From Haematobia irritans (Eukaryota > Arthropoda > Insecta > Diptera > Muscidae), in assembly GCF_050003625.1 (NCBI RefSeq), contig NC_134398.1, positions 112,506,145-112,570,144 of the forward strand: a DNA stretch of 64,000 nt. The letters are read 5' to 3'. Shown here piece after piece: positions 43,095 through 54,399 of this stretch. The translations under genes and the position numbers were made by a program. The first letter of the stretch is position 1, and every line of letters begins with the position of its first letter. Under the pieces are notes generated by a model. The model searched no databases, was not told the DNA's origin, and saw only the letters and a list, made by a program, of their open reading frames with translations.

Positions 43095-43429
43095 GTTAGG
43101 TTAGGTTATGTGGCAGCCCGATGCATCAGGCTCACTTAGACTATTCAGTGATACCACAGTGGTGAACTTCTCTCTTATCACTGAGTGCTGCCCGATTCCA
43201 TGTTAAGCTCAATGACAAGGGACCTCCTTTTTATAGCCGAGTCCGAACGGCGTTCCACCTTGCAGTGAAACCACTTACAGAAGTTTTGAAACCCTCAGAA
43301 ATGTCACCAGCATTACTGAGGTGGTATAATCCACCGCTGAAAAGCTTTTTGGTGTTCGGTCGTAGCAGGAATCGAACCCACGACCTTGTGTATGCAAGGC
43401 GGGCATGCTAACCATTGCACCACGGTGGC
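43095..43429 (-). mobile_element. tRNA-derived SINE (335 bp) with perfect 12-bp target duplication
   Basis: On minus it starts GCCACCGTGGTGCAATGG (A box), has the B box GGTTCGATTCC, then CTGCTACGACCGAACACC and a ~200-bp body. It ends with the same 3' end as the LOA-like LINE (GAATAGTCTAAGTGAGCC, then CGGGCTGCCACATAACC and CTAACCTAAC). ACATCGGAACAT flanks it at 43083-43094 and 43430-43441. It should be transcribed by RNA polymerase III and copied by the LINE enzyme that recognises the shared tail. Confidence 0.95.
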
Positions 43430-43442
43430 ACATCGGAACATA

Positions 43443-44696
43443 CACCCAGAAAAAAGTGCCTTCGAAACCAAAGGAAAAAATGTTCATCAATTTAGTTTAT
43501 CCATTTTATTTCCATTAAGTTAAATTTTTGTGTAAAATAATAAAATATACTTGTTCCAGTAAAAAAATCCTAAACTGAAAGCAGTTAGGAATAGTTCATT
43601 AACTAGAATAAGTCATGGAATTTTACTAATACTGTTTTCTTCGCTGGGTATAAGAATTTACTACTGAACAAGAATATTTTATTCACTGATAACAAAGCAT
43701 TCGTAAAAACAAACAAAATCCGAATTAAAGCCAAGTTTCCTCAAATTTAGTAAAATTTCTTATGAAATGATAATTCTGACTTCCTTTATTATAGAAAGCT
43801 TATCATACATACGAATAAACACTTGGCATAGAAAAATATTTTAGTTCATTTGTACTAAGAAGTATTCAATCCTTTCAAAACTTAAAGGAACACACTTGTT
43901 AGAATATAGGAAATTTTCCTATATTTCTTTTATCTACCTGCGATACCAGTTAAAAAATAATATAATAACAAATAAAATATTTGTTATTTAAATTAGTGAG
44001 AAAAAATTTTCATTTTTTGAAAATTATTGAACATAAATAATATCAAGTCTATCAATGTTCGTGATGGTGTATAAAGAAAGAAAACACAAACATTTTGGAA
44101 TCTTCAATTATCAGGTAATATTCAGTGACGCTAACCTTTTGTGAATAAATTGGTTTATAATTTTTTATATCTGTAGGTATTGAAATTGTAAAAGGAGGAC
44201 AAAATCGTTACGCAGCAACTTATTAAAAGTGAAAGGTACAAGAAAAAGAAAAAAATTACATTTCACAGTGGAATAATAAACTAATATTTCAAGGCCAGTC
44301 GATGCTGCTGATTCTTGATAAATATATTAATAAAACATGTATTTTATTGAAGAAAAAATTATATAGACAATTTATATAATTGCATTTAAAAACGAATGTA
44401 AGCAGTTCTAATTTTGAAGTGAAAGGTTTACCACAAATATGTAAGATTTGTCCAAATGAATGAAAAAAGTTCAATAAAATCATTCCGTATATGAATTCAA
44501 TTCAGTTAAATTTTTTCATTCTGTAGTATAGTGGTACATAAATATAGGAAAATGTTAACTAATATATGGAATGCATTCTACCTAATTTCAACGAAAATCA
44601 CATCGTTAAAAAAATGTCTTTGGCGCTATACGAAGTTCAACTTTCTTCACAATTAGTTCATTTTAAATTAAAGAAGGGGTCACTTTTTTCTGGGTG
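43443..44696. mobile_element. TA-flanked DNA element with CACCCAGAAAAAAGTG ends (1254 bp)
   Basis: CACCCAGAAAAAAGTG at the left, after TA at 43441-43442, is matched in inverse by CACTTTTTTCTGGGTG at the right before TA (44697-44698). The inside is AT-rich with TTAGTTCA/TGAACTAA motifs and no transposase. Its size is large for a MITE. Confidence 0.8.
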
Positions 44697-44754
44697 TATG
44701 AAAGACATATTGTTCTATCTGTGTATGCAAAAAAGTCTTTTCGACACTATTAAG

Positions 44755-44880
44755 CACACACAAAAAATTATCACCGAAATTTTTTCAATTAAACACTTAA
44801 TTGAATTTGGAAACGAATTCAATTAACATTAATAACGAATTCAATTAATTATTTAATAACATCCAAATAAAAACCAGTTA
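44755..44880. repeat. Fragment of the ATTCAATTAA-type MITE
   Basis: It begins CACACACAAAAAATTATCACCG and has repeated GAATTCAATTAA phrases as in 10174-10456. No right end is found, since the LINE tail follows. Confidence 0.5.
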
Positions 44881-45033
44881 AAAAATGTTTGATATTTATT
44901 AGGTTATGTTACAGTGGCAGCCCGATTAAATTTCAGGCTCACTTAGACTATTCAGTCCATTGTGATACCACATTTAACTAAAAGTACCTAATACATATGG
45001 GCACTTCTAGTCTTAACCACTGACCCTTCTCTA

Positions 45034-46278
45034 TTATTTACGTTTGTGGAACCAACCAGATTGCTCCAAAAACATTAACAAACTGCTTAAGTTAACGTTT
45101 TTCAGGTCCGCCAGTAATCTAAAGCTATATGCTCCTAAAATTCGCTTACGCCTTACACAAAAAGCAGGACACTCACACAAGAGGTGTTTAATTGATTCCT
45201 TTTCCTCCACATCATGACAGCTTATACAATAGTCATTATACTTCGCACCTACAGTTTTTGCAAATTCTCCTATCAGGCAGCGACCCGTTATAGCAGATAT
45301 CAGGAGTGCTATCTGACGCCTTGAGCATACTAGCATATCTAGTGTGCGGTTTAAGTTTAAATGGGGCCATATTTGCTTGGTGTCGTTACAACCCTTGTAA
45401 TTCTCCCATCGAATATTGGCCATCGTAACAGCCTTCTCAGGCAGTAAGAGCTTGTAGGTGGCCAGAGGCCTACCAACAGATTCTAGTTCCCCTGGAATAT
45501 GTAAGGTAGTTCCTAGCCTTGCTAACACATCTGCTTCGCAGTTCCCCTGTATGTTCCTATGGCCAGGCACCCATATTAGGTGAATGTTGTACTGCTCAGC
45601 CATCTCGTTGAGAGATTTGCGGCAGTCTATGGCCGTTTTCGAGTTAAGGAACACAGAGTCCAATGATTTTATTGCAGGTTGACTGTCTGAGTATATATTA
45701 ATGCCAATATTTGTTGGAACACTACTTCTCAGCCAATTCACCACCTCTTTTATTGCCAATATTTCAGCCTGAAAAACACTACAGTGATTAGGTAATCTTT
45801 TCGCTATTCGAATTTCCAGATCTTTAAAATATATTCTGAATCCCACTTGACCATTCAATTTGGAGCCATCAGTATAGAAATCTATATATCTTTTATTCCC
45901 CGGGGTCTGTGTACACCACGCCTCACTGTTGGGAATTAGAGTTTCAAACTTTTTGTCGAAAAGTGGTTTTGCCAGGGTGTAATCCACTACGTTAGGCACA
46001 TCTGTCATTACTTTGAGGACCGAACTATGACCGTACATTTTTTCCGACCACAGCGATAGCTCGCGCAACCGCACAGCCGTTGTTGCCGCTGACTGTTTGG
46101 CCAAAATGTCTAAAGGCAATAGATGCAGCATGACATTAAGGGAATTTGTTCCTGTCCTGCTGAATGCGCCTGAGATACACAAACACGCCATACGATGAAC
46201 TTTGTCTAAACTGCCGTGTATAGCCAATGCACAATTTTTGGTTTTAGTCCCCACTTTTTCCCTATTGCCTTTTTGCAC
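45034..46278 (-). pseudogene. LOA-like LINE copy C: RNase H and C-terminal domain
   Basis: The frame gives DFYTDGSKLNGQVGFRIY, AEILAIKEV, IYSDSQPAIKSL and WVPGHRNIQGNCEAD (all RNase H catalytic blocks) and the C-terminal CISCHDVEEKESIKHLLCEC. The first 25 residues are out of frame because a deletion joins them to the thumb region. It is open from there to the stop. Confidence 0.9.
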
Positions 46279-47559
46279 GAGTACAAAGCTACCGTGGCTT
46301 TTCTCGCCCTCTCTTCAATATTAAGCCTACAATTCAGCTTCCTGTCCAAAATAACGCCAAGGTATTTTGCACACTCACTAAAGGGAATTGCAATACCCCC
46401 TAAGGAACGTCTCTTTATTAGAAGTTCGTCTAACAGCCTAAGTATACCTGGATCAACATTCAGAGTTGTCAGTCATTTAATATCGATCTCGGATGGACAT
46501 TATTGAACGCCCCTTCGATGTCTAGAAACACAACGATTGTGTATTCTTTGACAGATAGCTTTCAATAAAGCTGACTATTTCATGCAATGCGGTCTCAGTA
46601 GACCTGCCCTTCGAGTATGCATGCTGTCGTTTCGAGAGCAAACTTGAATCCACGTTAGTTCTAAGATACATGTCTATCATCCTCTACAGGGTCTTAAGTA
46701 GGAATGAGGATAAGCTGATTGGTCGGGAATCCTTCGCACTCGAGTGAGAGGCTTTTCCTGCTTTAGGTATGACGACGACTTTTGTTTCCCTCCACTTTTC
46801 TGGAATATATGCTAAATTTACACATCGTTTATATATCACCGTCAACTAGGGGATAATTCTTTCAGCCACTGCTTGTAATTCCGCCGGAGTAATTCCATCA
46901 GGTCCGGGGATTTGAATGGTACATAGCTATTTAAAGCCCATTTTATTCTAGATTCCGACACAATTTCCTCGATAGGAAATGACCGCTGAGCCTCTGTTAC
47001 ACCGCCAGAACATGGTTCAACCGTCTGATTTCCAGGGAAGTGTGTGTCCAAAAGTACCTCCAACGTCTCCTCACTGGACGTTGTCCAATTTCCCTCCGAT
47101 GTTTTAATGAAACCTGGAGCGGTGTTAGTGGATGCTAGTACCTTCCGTAGTCTGGAAACCTCTGACGTATTCTCAATACTGCTACAGTAATCATCCCAAG
47201 AATTTTGTTGAGACCTTGTCAGTTCTCGTTTATATGCTCTCAGATTCATCTTGTAAGTGTCCCAATCCTCCGGAGCTCTTGTGGACTTTGCTTTGTTAAA
47301 GAGCTTCCTTCAGGATTTTCTCATATTACTTAACTCCGTAGTCCACCATGGCGGCCGATTTTTTCCCCTTGGCTTTCCTCTAGGGCAAGCAGCTTTCTGT
47401 GACATGTTGAAGGCCTTAGTGATCCGCTCCACTGCGTGTTCGATATCTTGCACAGTGCTAATATTTGTCTCTGGCATTTCCGGTATCATCAAATTGAACG
47501 ATTCCCTATACCTATTCCAATCAGCTTTACTAACATTTGGCGGAAATATGGTCTTTGAT
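46279..47559 (-). pseudogene. LOA-like LINE copy C: linker and broken reverse transcriptase
   Basis: 47618-47310 gives the linker (PPWWTTELSNMRKS) and 47249-46842 reaches RT block 0, where FKSPDLMELL replaces the normal FKSPGPDGITP by a frameshift. The remaining RT blocks are recognisable at nucleotide level against copy B, with several indels. The catalytic YADD region is lost in a deletion near 46408. Confidence 0.82.
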
Positions 47560-48207
47560 GTACGAACAGCCAATCTGAAACTGATGCAGCGATGATCTGA
47601 GAAGCTATGTTCCCTCAAAACTTGCTACTCAGATATCTTATCATTCAGTTCCGGAGAGGTCAACGTGACGTCCAAAACCTCTCATCTCCCTTATTGCAAA
47701 CTACCAGGTTAGTACGCAAAATAAACTCTATTAGCGACTCTCCCCTTGCATTAGTATCACTACTTCCCCAAATACTATGATGTGCATTTGCATCGCATCC
47801 CATAATGAGTTTTGTCTTTGTTGTTAGTGACTCCTCAACTAAGGTCTTAACGGCACAGGGTGCCATCTCCCTATCATGTCCCATGTAGACCGAAGATACC
47901 CATATTTGCATTTGGATATCTCTAGACTGGCTACGACAGTGTCTGCATTGCTCAATGAAGAAAGCAGAAACAAGTTTAGTTCATTTTTAGCAATTATACA
48001 TGCTCGATTTATATCGTTACCGGTATTATGCAAAAGTTTGAAACCCGGAGTGCTTAATTCACAGATCTTGTTCTTATATATGTATGGTTCTTGAATAAGA
48101 ACTATATCTATGTCTCCTTTCATCAGGAGAACTTTTAAGGCAGCACAAGCGGCCTTACAATGGTGAAGATTTATCTGGAGGAACCGTAGAACCATCCAAA
48201 TTTTCAA
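47560..48207 (-). pseudogene. LOA-like LINE copy C: APE-type endonuclease, frameshifted
   Basis: Motifs appear in order but in several frames: RFLQINLHHCKAACAAL and IVLIQEPYIY (48207 onward), then LIMGCDANAHHSIWGSSD and RGESLIEFI (47911-47660), then HSFSDHRCISF (47618 onward). These are the metal-binding and catalytic blocks of AP-type endonucleases that nick the target. The frame changes near 47890 and 47660. Confidence 0.88.
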
Positions 48208-49378
48208 CCACCGTCACATCAGCCGCTTCAATTGAGTCATCAAGGGCTTCCTCTTCACAGATCTCGGTGACTCTCGCAACAATCCGCGGTTCAGCTTTGG
48301 TGAGGTTTGAGCCTGTAGAAACTTCCCGCATATGATTTTCGCCATAGTCTGCAGGTTTTATGTCTCCCTCGGCTTCGCTAGGAGATTTTTTCACTGCTGA
48401 CTCTACCGGAGGCTTGTCCGTTTCGGAATCCTTTGGCTGATCGCTTTTGTATACCTTCATATGGATGTCATGAAAGCCATAACTTACACGTCCTTGAGTC
48501 TAGGCTAGATGTGGCAGCGACTCTATGTTTAATATAAACACCGCATGTCGTCTTGGTCCATCCACCTCATCCAACCGACCAACCTTCCAATCGGCGGTTG
48601 GAAGATCTGGGTTACATTCTCTTAGTCTCTCTAGTATTGACTCCGGATCAGGAGGGTTTGCCGGTATCCATGCATGTGCTCTAGGTTTAGCCGGTATGTC
48701 TTTTTTATCGACTAACTCCAAAGCGGCTCCTTCCCAAACTTCACCAATTAGCATCAATGCAGCTTTAAAGCAATCCATAGACCTCTGGTCCGCAAAAGCT
48801 ATTAACTTATATCGTCCTTGATACCATCCAGCATCTGGCCGTCGAGGACTTGGTCGGGGAAACTTTTTTCGCACCTCTGAGTAGACACCAGACATCGCGT
48901 TCTCAATTTCCCCCCATTTTCGCCTTTGAATCATACCGTCCAATGCTCCTTTATTAATAATAGCCATCACAAGGCTGTCTTTTGCAACTGAGGAAAACGA
49001 TCTTTGATCCCGTTTAGAAGATGCCAGCTCATCCGGTGATCGTTCCCTTTTTCCAGCTTCAAGAATTCCTTGAGCCCATTTTAAGGAATCGCTTTGCTTA
49101 GCCGACAACGTGCTGGGGTCGACTGATCCTAATTTCTTTAGGATAAACAAAGCGTTTCTTCGTGCCTTGAATCTCTTTCGAGAGGGATTGCCACCATTTG
49201 ATGTCGTCACCTTAGAAAAGGTTCGACTTGTCAAAATGTCACCGCCAGTCGACCCGTCTACAGGTCGACTAAGTGGGCCTAACTCTTGGTCATTGCCCAA
49301 ATTTATAACTCCAGTCGATACCCGTCCACTGGGCCCTGAAATTAGCAACCCAGTGGATGACTTTGAATTTCGCTGCAT
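48155..49378 (-). pseudogene. LOA-like LINE ORF1, interrupted by one in-frame stop
   Basis: The frame is 408 codons long and open except for one TAG at 48498-48500, after which it continues in the same frame. It has a basic, Ser-rich N-terminus (RKRFKARRNALFILKKLG), then a conserved-looking domain (WYQGRYKLIAFADQRSMD, AHAWIPANPPDPESILERL, LPTADWKVGRLDEV), which I associate with the DUF4780-type ORF1 domain of LOA-like LINEs. No CCHC knuckles are visible. The C-terminal 100 residues are acidic. ORF1 overlaps the start of ORF2 by about 50 bp. ORF1 proteins bind element RNA. Confidence 0.85.
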
Positions 49379-49391
49379 GGTGGTTTATTAT

Positions 49392-49894
49392 TTCTACAAC
49401 ACGTGAAATTCGTAATAAGTACTTATTACGATGAAATACTCCGCTATTAGAAAACACGTCCGTTCAGTTCGACGGTTGTAACTCAATTTGATATTTGTTA
49501 CGTTTCCAATCAAAATATTAATTGATTCAATGATTCGGAAATAATTTTCATTAACAAATGCGATTGAAAAATTTTCCGTTCCCAATCAAACATGTGATTG
49601 ATTCAATCACCTTTGTGATTGAAATTGAAAAATGTTGGGCGATGGAGAGAAAAAGCGAAAAGAGAACAAGAAAATATGTATTTATTCAACAACGTATGAT
49701 GGAGAGATCTGTCAGTGGAAGTAACTCGCAACGAACGGTTGGGTTTTGCGTAAATTCAAAACCATGATTGGCGACATATGTCTGCTGCATTCGAAATGTG
49801 TGCATAAATATTATGAACACAACAACAAGTCATACAAAAGGGTTGAAAAAAAAAATAAAGTATGCAACAATAAATGCCTTCAATTTGCGAAGTA
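49392..49894. other. Non-coding interval at the LINE 5' side
   Basis: It may include the LINE 5' UTR (first ~100 bp). At 49495-49640 there are repeated 'attgattcaat/aatcacctttgtgatt' phrases like the 10174-10456 MITE. No gene. Confidence 0.45.
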
Positions 49895-50860
49895 CACGCA
49901 GAGAAGAAACAATCATATTCGAAGAGCAAAATAATATGATAAGAGCTATTTTTGCGGCGACCATGTAACATTTTAACTTGCAACCATGTTGGCTCAGTGA
50001 ACATGGTTCTAAGAAAAATATAATTGTCCTCATCTAAAATGTTATTATATTGATAATAAAGAATTCTGTTTGAATGAAAATACAATGGTCACGATTTAAA
50101 ATATTATGTTATTCATTCAAAATGTTTTTCTTCTAGTTAAAAAAACATGGTCACAACCTAAAATGTTTTAATCTTTGTATTTATAATGCCGTTCAAGCAA
50201 ACATTATATATTTTTACACACTCTTTTTTTCCAATTTCAACAATAAGTAATTATTCCATATTTACATCGTGCCAATCAAATGAACAAACGCAGACATCAT
50301 GTAACTGCAAATAAAAATAAATGATCCATATAGCAAAATGCAGAACAAAAAACAGGTAAATTTTTTCAATTACATTTTCCTTTTTTGTGTTCACATAAAA
50401 CCCCGTGCCACTTCTGAATAAATAAATTAACACAAAACACAGTAATTCCGTATTCTCCGTCCATTCCAAGAAACAATTAACACACGACTGATGCGCAAAA
50501 TGAAAATCGTGTGTACCTGTCAATGTTTTTATAAAATTCTCTTCGCTGCAAAAAAATTAAAAAAGTAAATGGTCACGAAAACAATGTACATGGTCTTTAT
50601 GTCCATGTAATGGGTCTAGACATGTCTATACGTAACCTATAAAAATACTTTTTTCCCTGCAAAAAAGTAAAAAATTGAATGGTCAGGTACATGATTTTCC
50701 CGACCATTTAATGGTCTCAAATTCTATCATTCAAATGATAGAACATGTTGTAAACTATTTTTACAAAGACAAAATACATGGTTTTCGCGGCAATTACATG
50801 CTCTAGATAAGCATTAAGTGAATGCGGCAACCATGTCCCAACATGGCTTTTCTGTGCGTG
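49895..50860. mobile_element. MITE with CACGCA(G/C)AGAA ends, copy 1 (966 bp)
   Basis: CACGCAGAGAAG at the left (TA before it) is matched in inverse by TTTTCTGTGCGTG at the right. The inside is rich in ACATGGT/ACCATGT motifs. Short frames on both strands reflect this and are not genes. The CACGCA ends resemble those of the tRNA-module element. Confidence 0.65.
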
Positions 50861-50953
50861 TTAGTTCCAGGTTGAAGATTTATATTCTTCTTTTGTCATT
50901 GTAGACTTATAGCATAAAAAGGTGTTTTAAGGGGCTCGGCAAGTACACGCACA

Positions 50954-51285
50954 GAAAAAACATGTTTGGACATGCATAGAATATAAGGTTAAATTCTTCA
51001 CGCAGAGAAGAAACATTGTCACAATCATATGTGAAGAGCAAAATAATATGATAGGAGCTATTTTTGCGGCGACCATGTAACATTTTCACCTGCAACCATG
51101 TGAACATGGTTCTAAGAAAAATATAATTGTCCTCATCTAAAATGTTATTATATTGATAAAAAGAATTTTGTTTGAATGAAAATACAATGACCACGATTTA
51201 AAATGTTATGGTATTCATTCAAAATGTTTTTCTTCTAGTTAAAAGAACATGGTCACAACCTAAAATGTTTTGATCTTTATGATCT
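50954..51285. mobile_element. Partial copy 2 of the CACGCAGAGAAG MITE
   Basis: After TA-CACGCACAGAAAAAACATG it contains, from 50999, a close copy of 49895-50190 ('agcaaaataatatgatagga', 'tttttgcggcgaccatgtaa', 'tattcattcaaaatgttttt'). The join at 50999 suggests a nested or rearranged copy. Confidence 0.6.
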
Positions 51286-52263
51286 TTAACGAAAAAAGGA
51301 CGTCACTTGAGAAAAAAAACACACACACAAAATTACCTTTATTTATTTGTTTTTATTTATTTATAAACTAATTCATTGTTTAATTGTATTTATAATGCCG
51401 TTCAAGCAAACAAATGACTGAATTATATATAAAATGGATTATTTAGTACGAATACTTTGTTTTATTGCATGAACATTCGTCCGGCAAATTAAAATACTTC
51501 ATGATAAATAGGGCAGAAAATTTAAATAAAATAGTGTATACTATACAAAATAGTGTATACTGATTTTCATATAGATTCTAAAATAAAAAATACAATATAA
51601 AATAGGCTACCTATGTGACATCATGGCATTTTGAATGTTATTTATTTTTTTTTATCGTTTATTTATTTATCTTACAGTACAATTTAGACTAAAATAAACA
51701 TTAGTATACATACTCTTAAACTATACAATGCTCCTGTTGGAGAACTCTAGTATAATGCATATAATTTAATGGCGTTTTCTCTTCTTGTAAAAAATGCGCA
51801 ATATTTTTGCATTTTACCCTTTTTAGGTTCTTTTCTAAAAAAAACAGGCAAAAGTGCGAAAAGGCTTCGAATTCTGTTGTGACAATAGCGCAACGCATAG
51901 AGGCAAATTACGGGCATTTTCAGCACTGCCAACAAACGAGAGTGCTGCGATTGCCCTGTTTCCTTCTTTGAATTCTTTTCTGCCCGCTGAAATGATAGCA
52001 TTTTTTAGGTTGCTGGTAACATTTTAAAAATGCGCATTCTGTACAGATAAAATGAATGCAAAGCACTGTTTTCAGAAAAGAAAACATCATAAGTCTTCTT
52101 TGTGTTTCAAGTTATACGTAACATAGGAGAAATATAATTGGACAGTTGGGAACGTAATGAAAAATGGAAAAAAAACATTACATATTATATTTTAGCTAAT
52201 ATAAAAAGGAGTGTATCAAGGGATAAAACAAAACTATGTCTTTCCAGAGAAGGTGACTTATTA
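51286..52263. other. Non-coding interval, 3' flank of the Jockey-type LINE
   Basis: It has an ACACACACA run, 'aaatagtgtatact' twice in tandem, and short frames without domains. The first 40 or so bp before 52264 are the LINE 3' UTR; no clear poly(A) tail was found. Confidence 0.45.
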
Positions 52264-54399
52264 TTAATTAATCCACCAATGTTTGTTGGTGTCTGCAATT
52301 AATATTTTACTTTTGTTAGTAGTATACATACTCATGCTAAATCTTAAATTAGACATCATATCGAAGTTTATATTTATGGCTTTATTAGTTGCCCTGCGAT
52401 ATGGATGGTAGAAAATGGGAACGCCATCTTCGTTTTGCAAAACCTTATGGCTATCTAGAAAAGGAAAAGCTTCAGGAGGGACATACCCTTTCCCTATAGA
52501 ATCCTCTATGTAAGAAAATGGCGCATAATACGGGTTCATTATAAGGTTATTCTTTTCGCACTGCGTGCACCGTGAGATATGATTCCGAATAAGGTATATG
52601 ATTATATTATCAATTCTACATATTTCTGCGTACTTATATAAATTCTTGTTAGATACATATTTCAAATAACCGTTGGAATTATTTCTAAACTTAGACGTAC
52701 AAACTCTTAGTATTTTCCTTTCAGCTACGCGAATTTTTTTCCATGTAAGATGTGGAAATGTTGAACCAGATTGGACAACCATATGTTATAACGGGTCGTA
52801 TTAGCACCTTGTACATAATAATCTTAGTTGCTGGGTTGAGAAGCTTCGTGTAGAATAAAGATTTATTGGCGAAAAATGCTCTTTTCGTTTTCTCAACAAT
52901 TTGATTAACGTGATCGTTAAAGTATAGAAATTTATCTAAATAAATTCCAAGGTACTTAACGGTATCTACAAACCTAATGGCTACGTCATTTTGTCTAGAA
53001 TATATACCGAAAGTCCTCCATCTCTTCCTGACGTTGCTGTTGCATTTATTCACTGGAGGCCTAAACAAGATTGATTCGCATTTGTCTACATTTATTTTCA
53101 TATGCCAATCGGTGGCATATGATTCTACAACATCAAATGATTGCTGCAACTCGGCGTTTATTTCCGATACGGTTTTACCTGTGTTATAATTATGATATCG
53201 TCTGCTAAAGATATTATATTATCGATCGTATTCAATAAATCTAATATATATATAAGTTAAATAGCAAGGGAGCCAAAACAGTCCCCTGCTGCAGACCGTT
53301 ATGCACATTAAAAACTTTGCTATTAATGCCTTTCCTATAGACTATGAAATGTTTATCGGATATCATATTGTGCAAAAGTATTATTAATTGCACCGGAAGA
53401 CCATAGTCAACCATTTTGCACACTAGCCCGGGGATCCAAATATTGTCAAAGGCTTTTTCCATATCGATCTGGCACGCCCCTGTACAATATTTCCTATTCC
53501 AGTTCCAGTTAATAAATGATGTTAATACAGTAACTGCGTTCATGGTTGAGTGCTTGTATTTAAAACCGAATTGTTTGTCACATATAAGACCCTTATCTTC
53601 GAAAAGTTTATTCAAAATATTGTTGACACATATTTCGAATATTTTACTAATGTTTGGAAGCAAGCTAATCGGGCGCATATTACTGGGTTTTGCTGGATCC
53701 TTATCCTTTTTCGGTATAACAATTACTCTCGCGATTTTCCAAACTTTAGGGAAATAGGAATTATTGATCAGATTGTTGAAAATCGCGAAATAGTCTAAAA
53801 TAGTGGTCTCAGGTAAGTTTCTCAGAACAATGTTCGGAATATTGTCTATTCCGGAAGATACTTTATTTCTTAGGTTCCTGAATATATATTTTAGTGAACC
53901 TGGTGTAACAAAATATATACCAGCTTGATCGTCGGTGAGGTCATTTGAGCGCAGGATGTTAGAAAAAATGGTTATAGATTCCCGATTATTTTCAAAAGTC
54001 ATTCCGAGAGTGAACAGAATCAAAATAGGATCCTATGACATTAACAATGTCCTCATCGTCATAGATCAAATAGTTGCCATCTGTGTCTTTTTCTAAGACC
54101 TCCGTATCTAAACCGGAATTAAAAAGTAATCTATCATAATTTGCTGGCAGTCTCAAATGTTCAATTTCCACTACTTTACTATTTATAATGCTATATCCTT
54201 CGTAATATAACTTGTATTTACAATTTAGTTTAGTTTCGTTTAGTAATACGATATCGGGATTATGTGTATCTATAAACCTTTGTAGATTAATTCTTCTGTT
54301 AATTTGTATTAGAGAATTTACATTTATTTCTATAATTTTTAATTTTTTGTTTGTGTTGTTTGACATTATTATAATGACATTAAGAGAATATTGTGTCAA
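52264..54399 (-). pseudogene. Jockey-type LINE ORF2, broken
   Basis: In order on minus: the start of an AP-type endonuclease (KIIEINVNSLIQINRRINLQ, PDIVLLNETKLN; 54399-54000), then a deletion of most of that domain. RT follows at 54023-53241 (MRPISLLPNISKIFEICVN, CQIDMEKAFDNIW, NGLQQGTVLAPLLFNLY), with the catalytic ADD (SLADDIIII) near 53190-53215 and a frameshift right after. The thumb is at 53149-52721 (VKYLGIYLDKFLYFND, RPVITYGCPIW) and the C-terminus at 52782-52264. There is no RNase H. ORF1 with CCHC knuckles lies directly upstream. I place it in the Jockey group by general similarity. Confidence 0.85.

Larger units (their letters stand above)
44902..49391 (-). mobile_element. LOA-like LINE, copy C (nearly full length, inactivated)
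   Basis: From 5' to 3' on minus it has ORF1 (49378-48155), endonuclease (48207-47560), linker and RT pieces (47618-46279) and RNase H with C-terminus (46278-45034), then the 3' tail at 44902-45030. RT contains frameshifts and at least one internal deletion (around 46215, where about 370 bp present in copy B are missing; another near 46408). No target duplication was identified. Confidence 0.88.

Noticed and set aside
49756..50085. 109-codon minus-strand gene
   Set aside because: It falls within a MITE whose partial second copy does not keep the frame intact.
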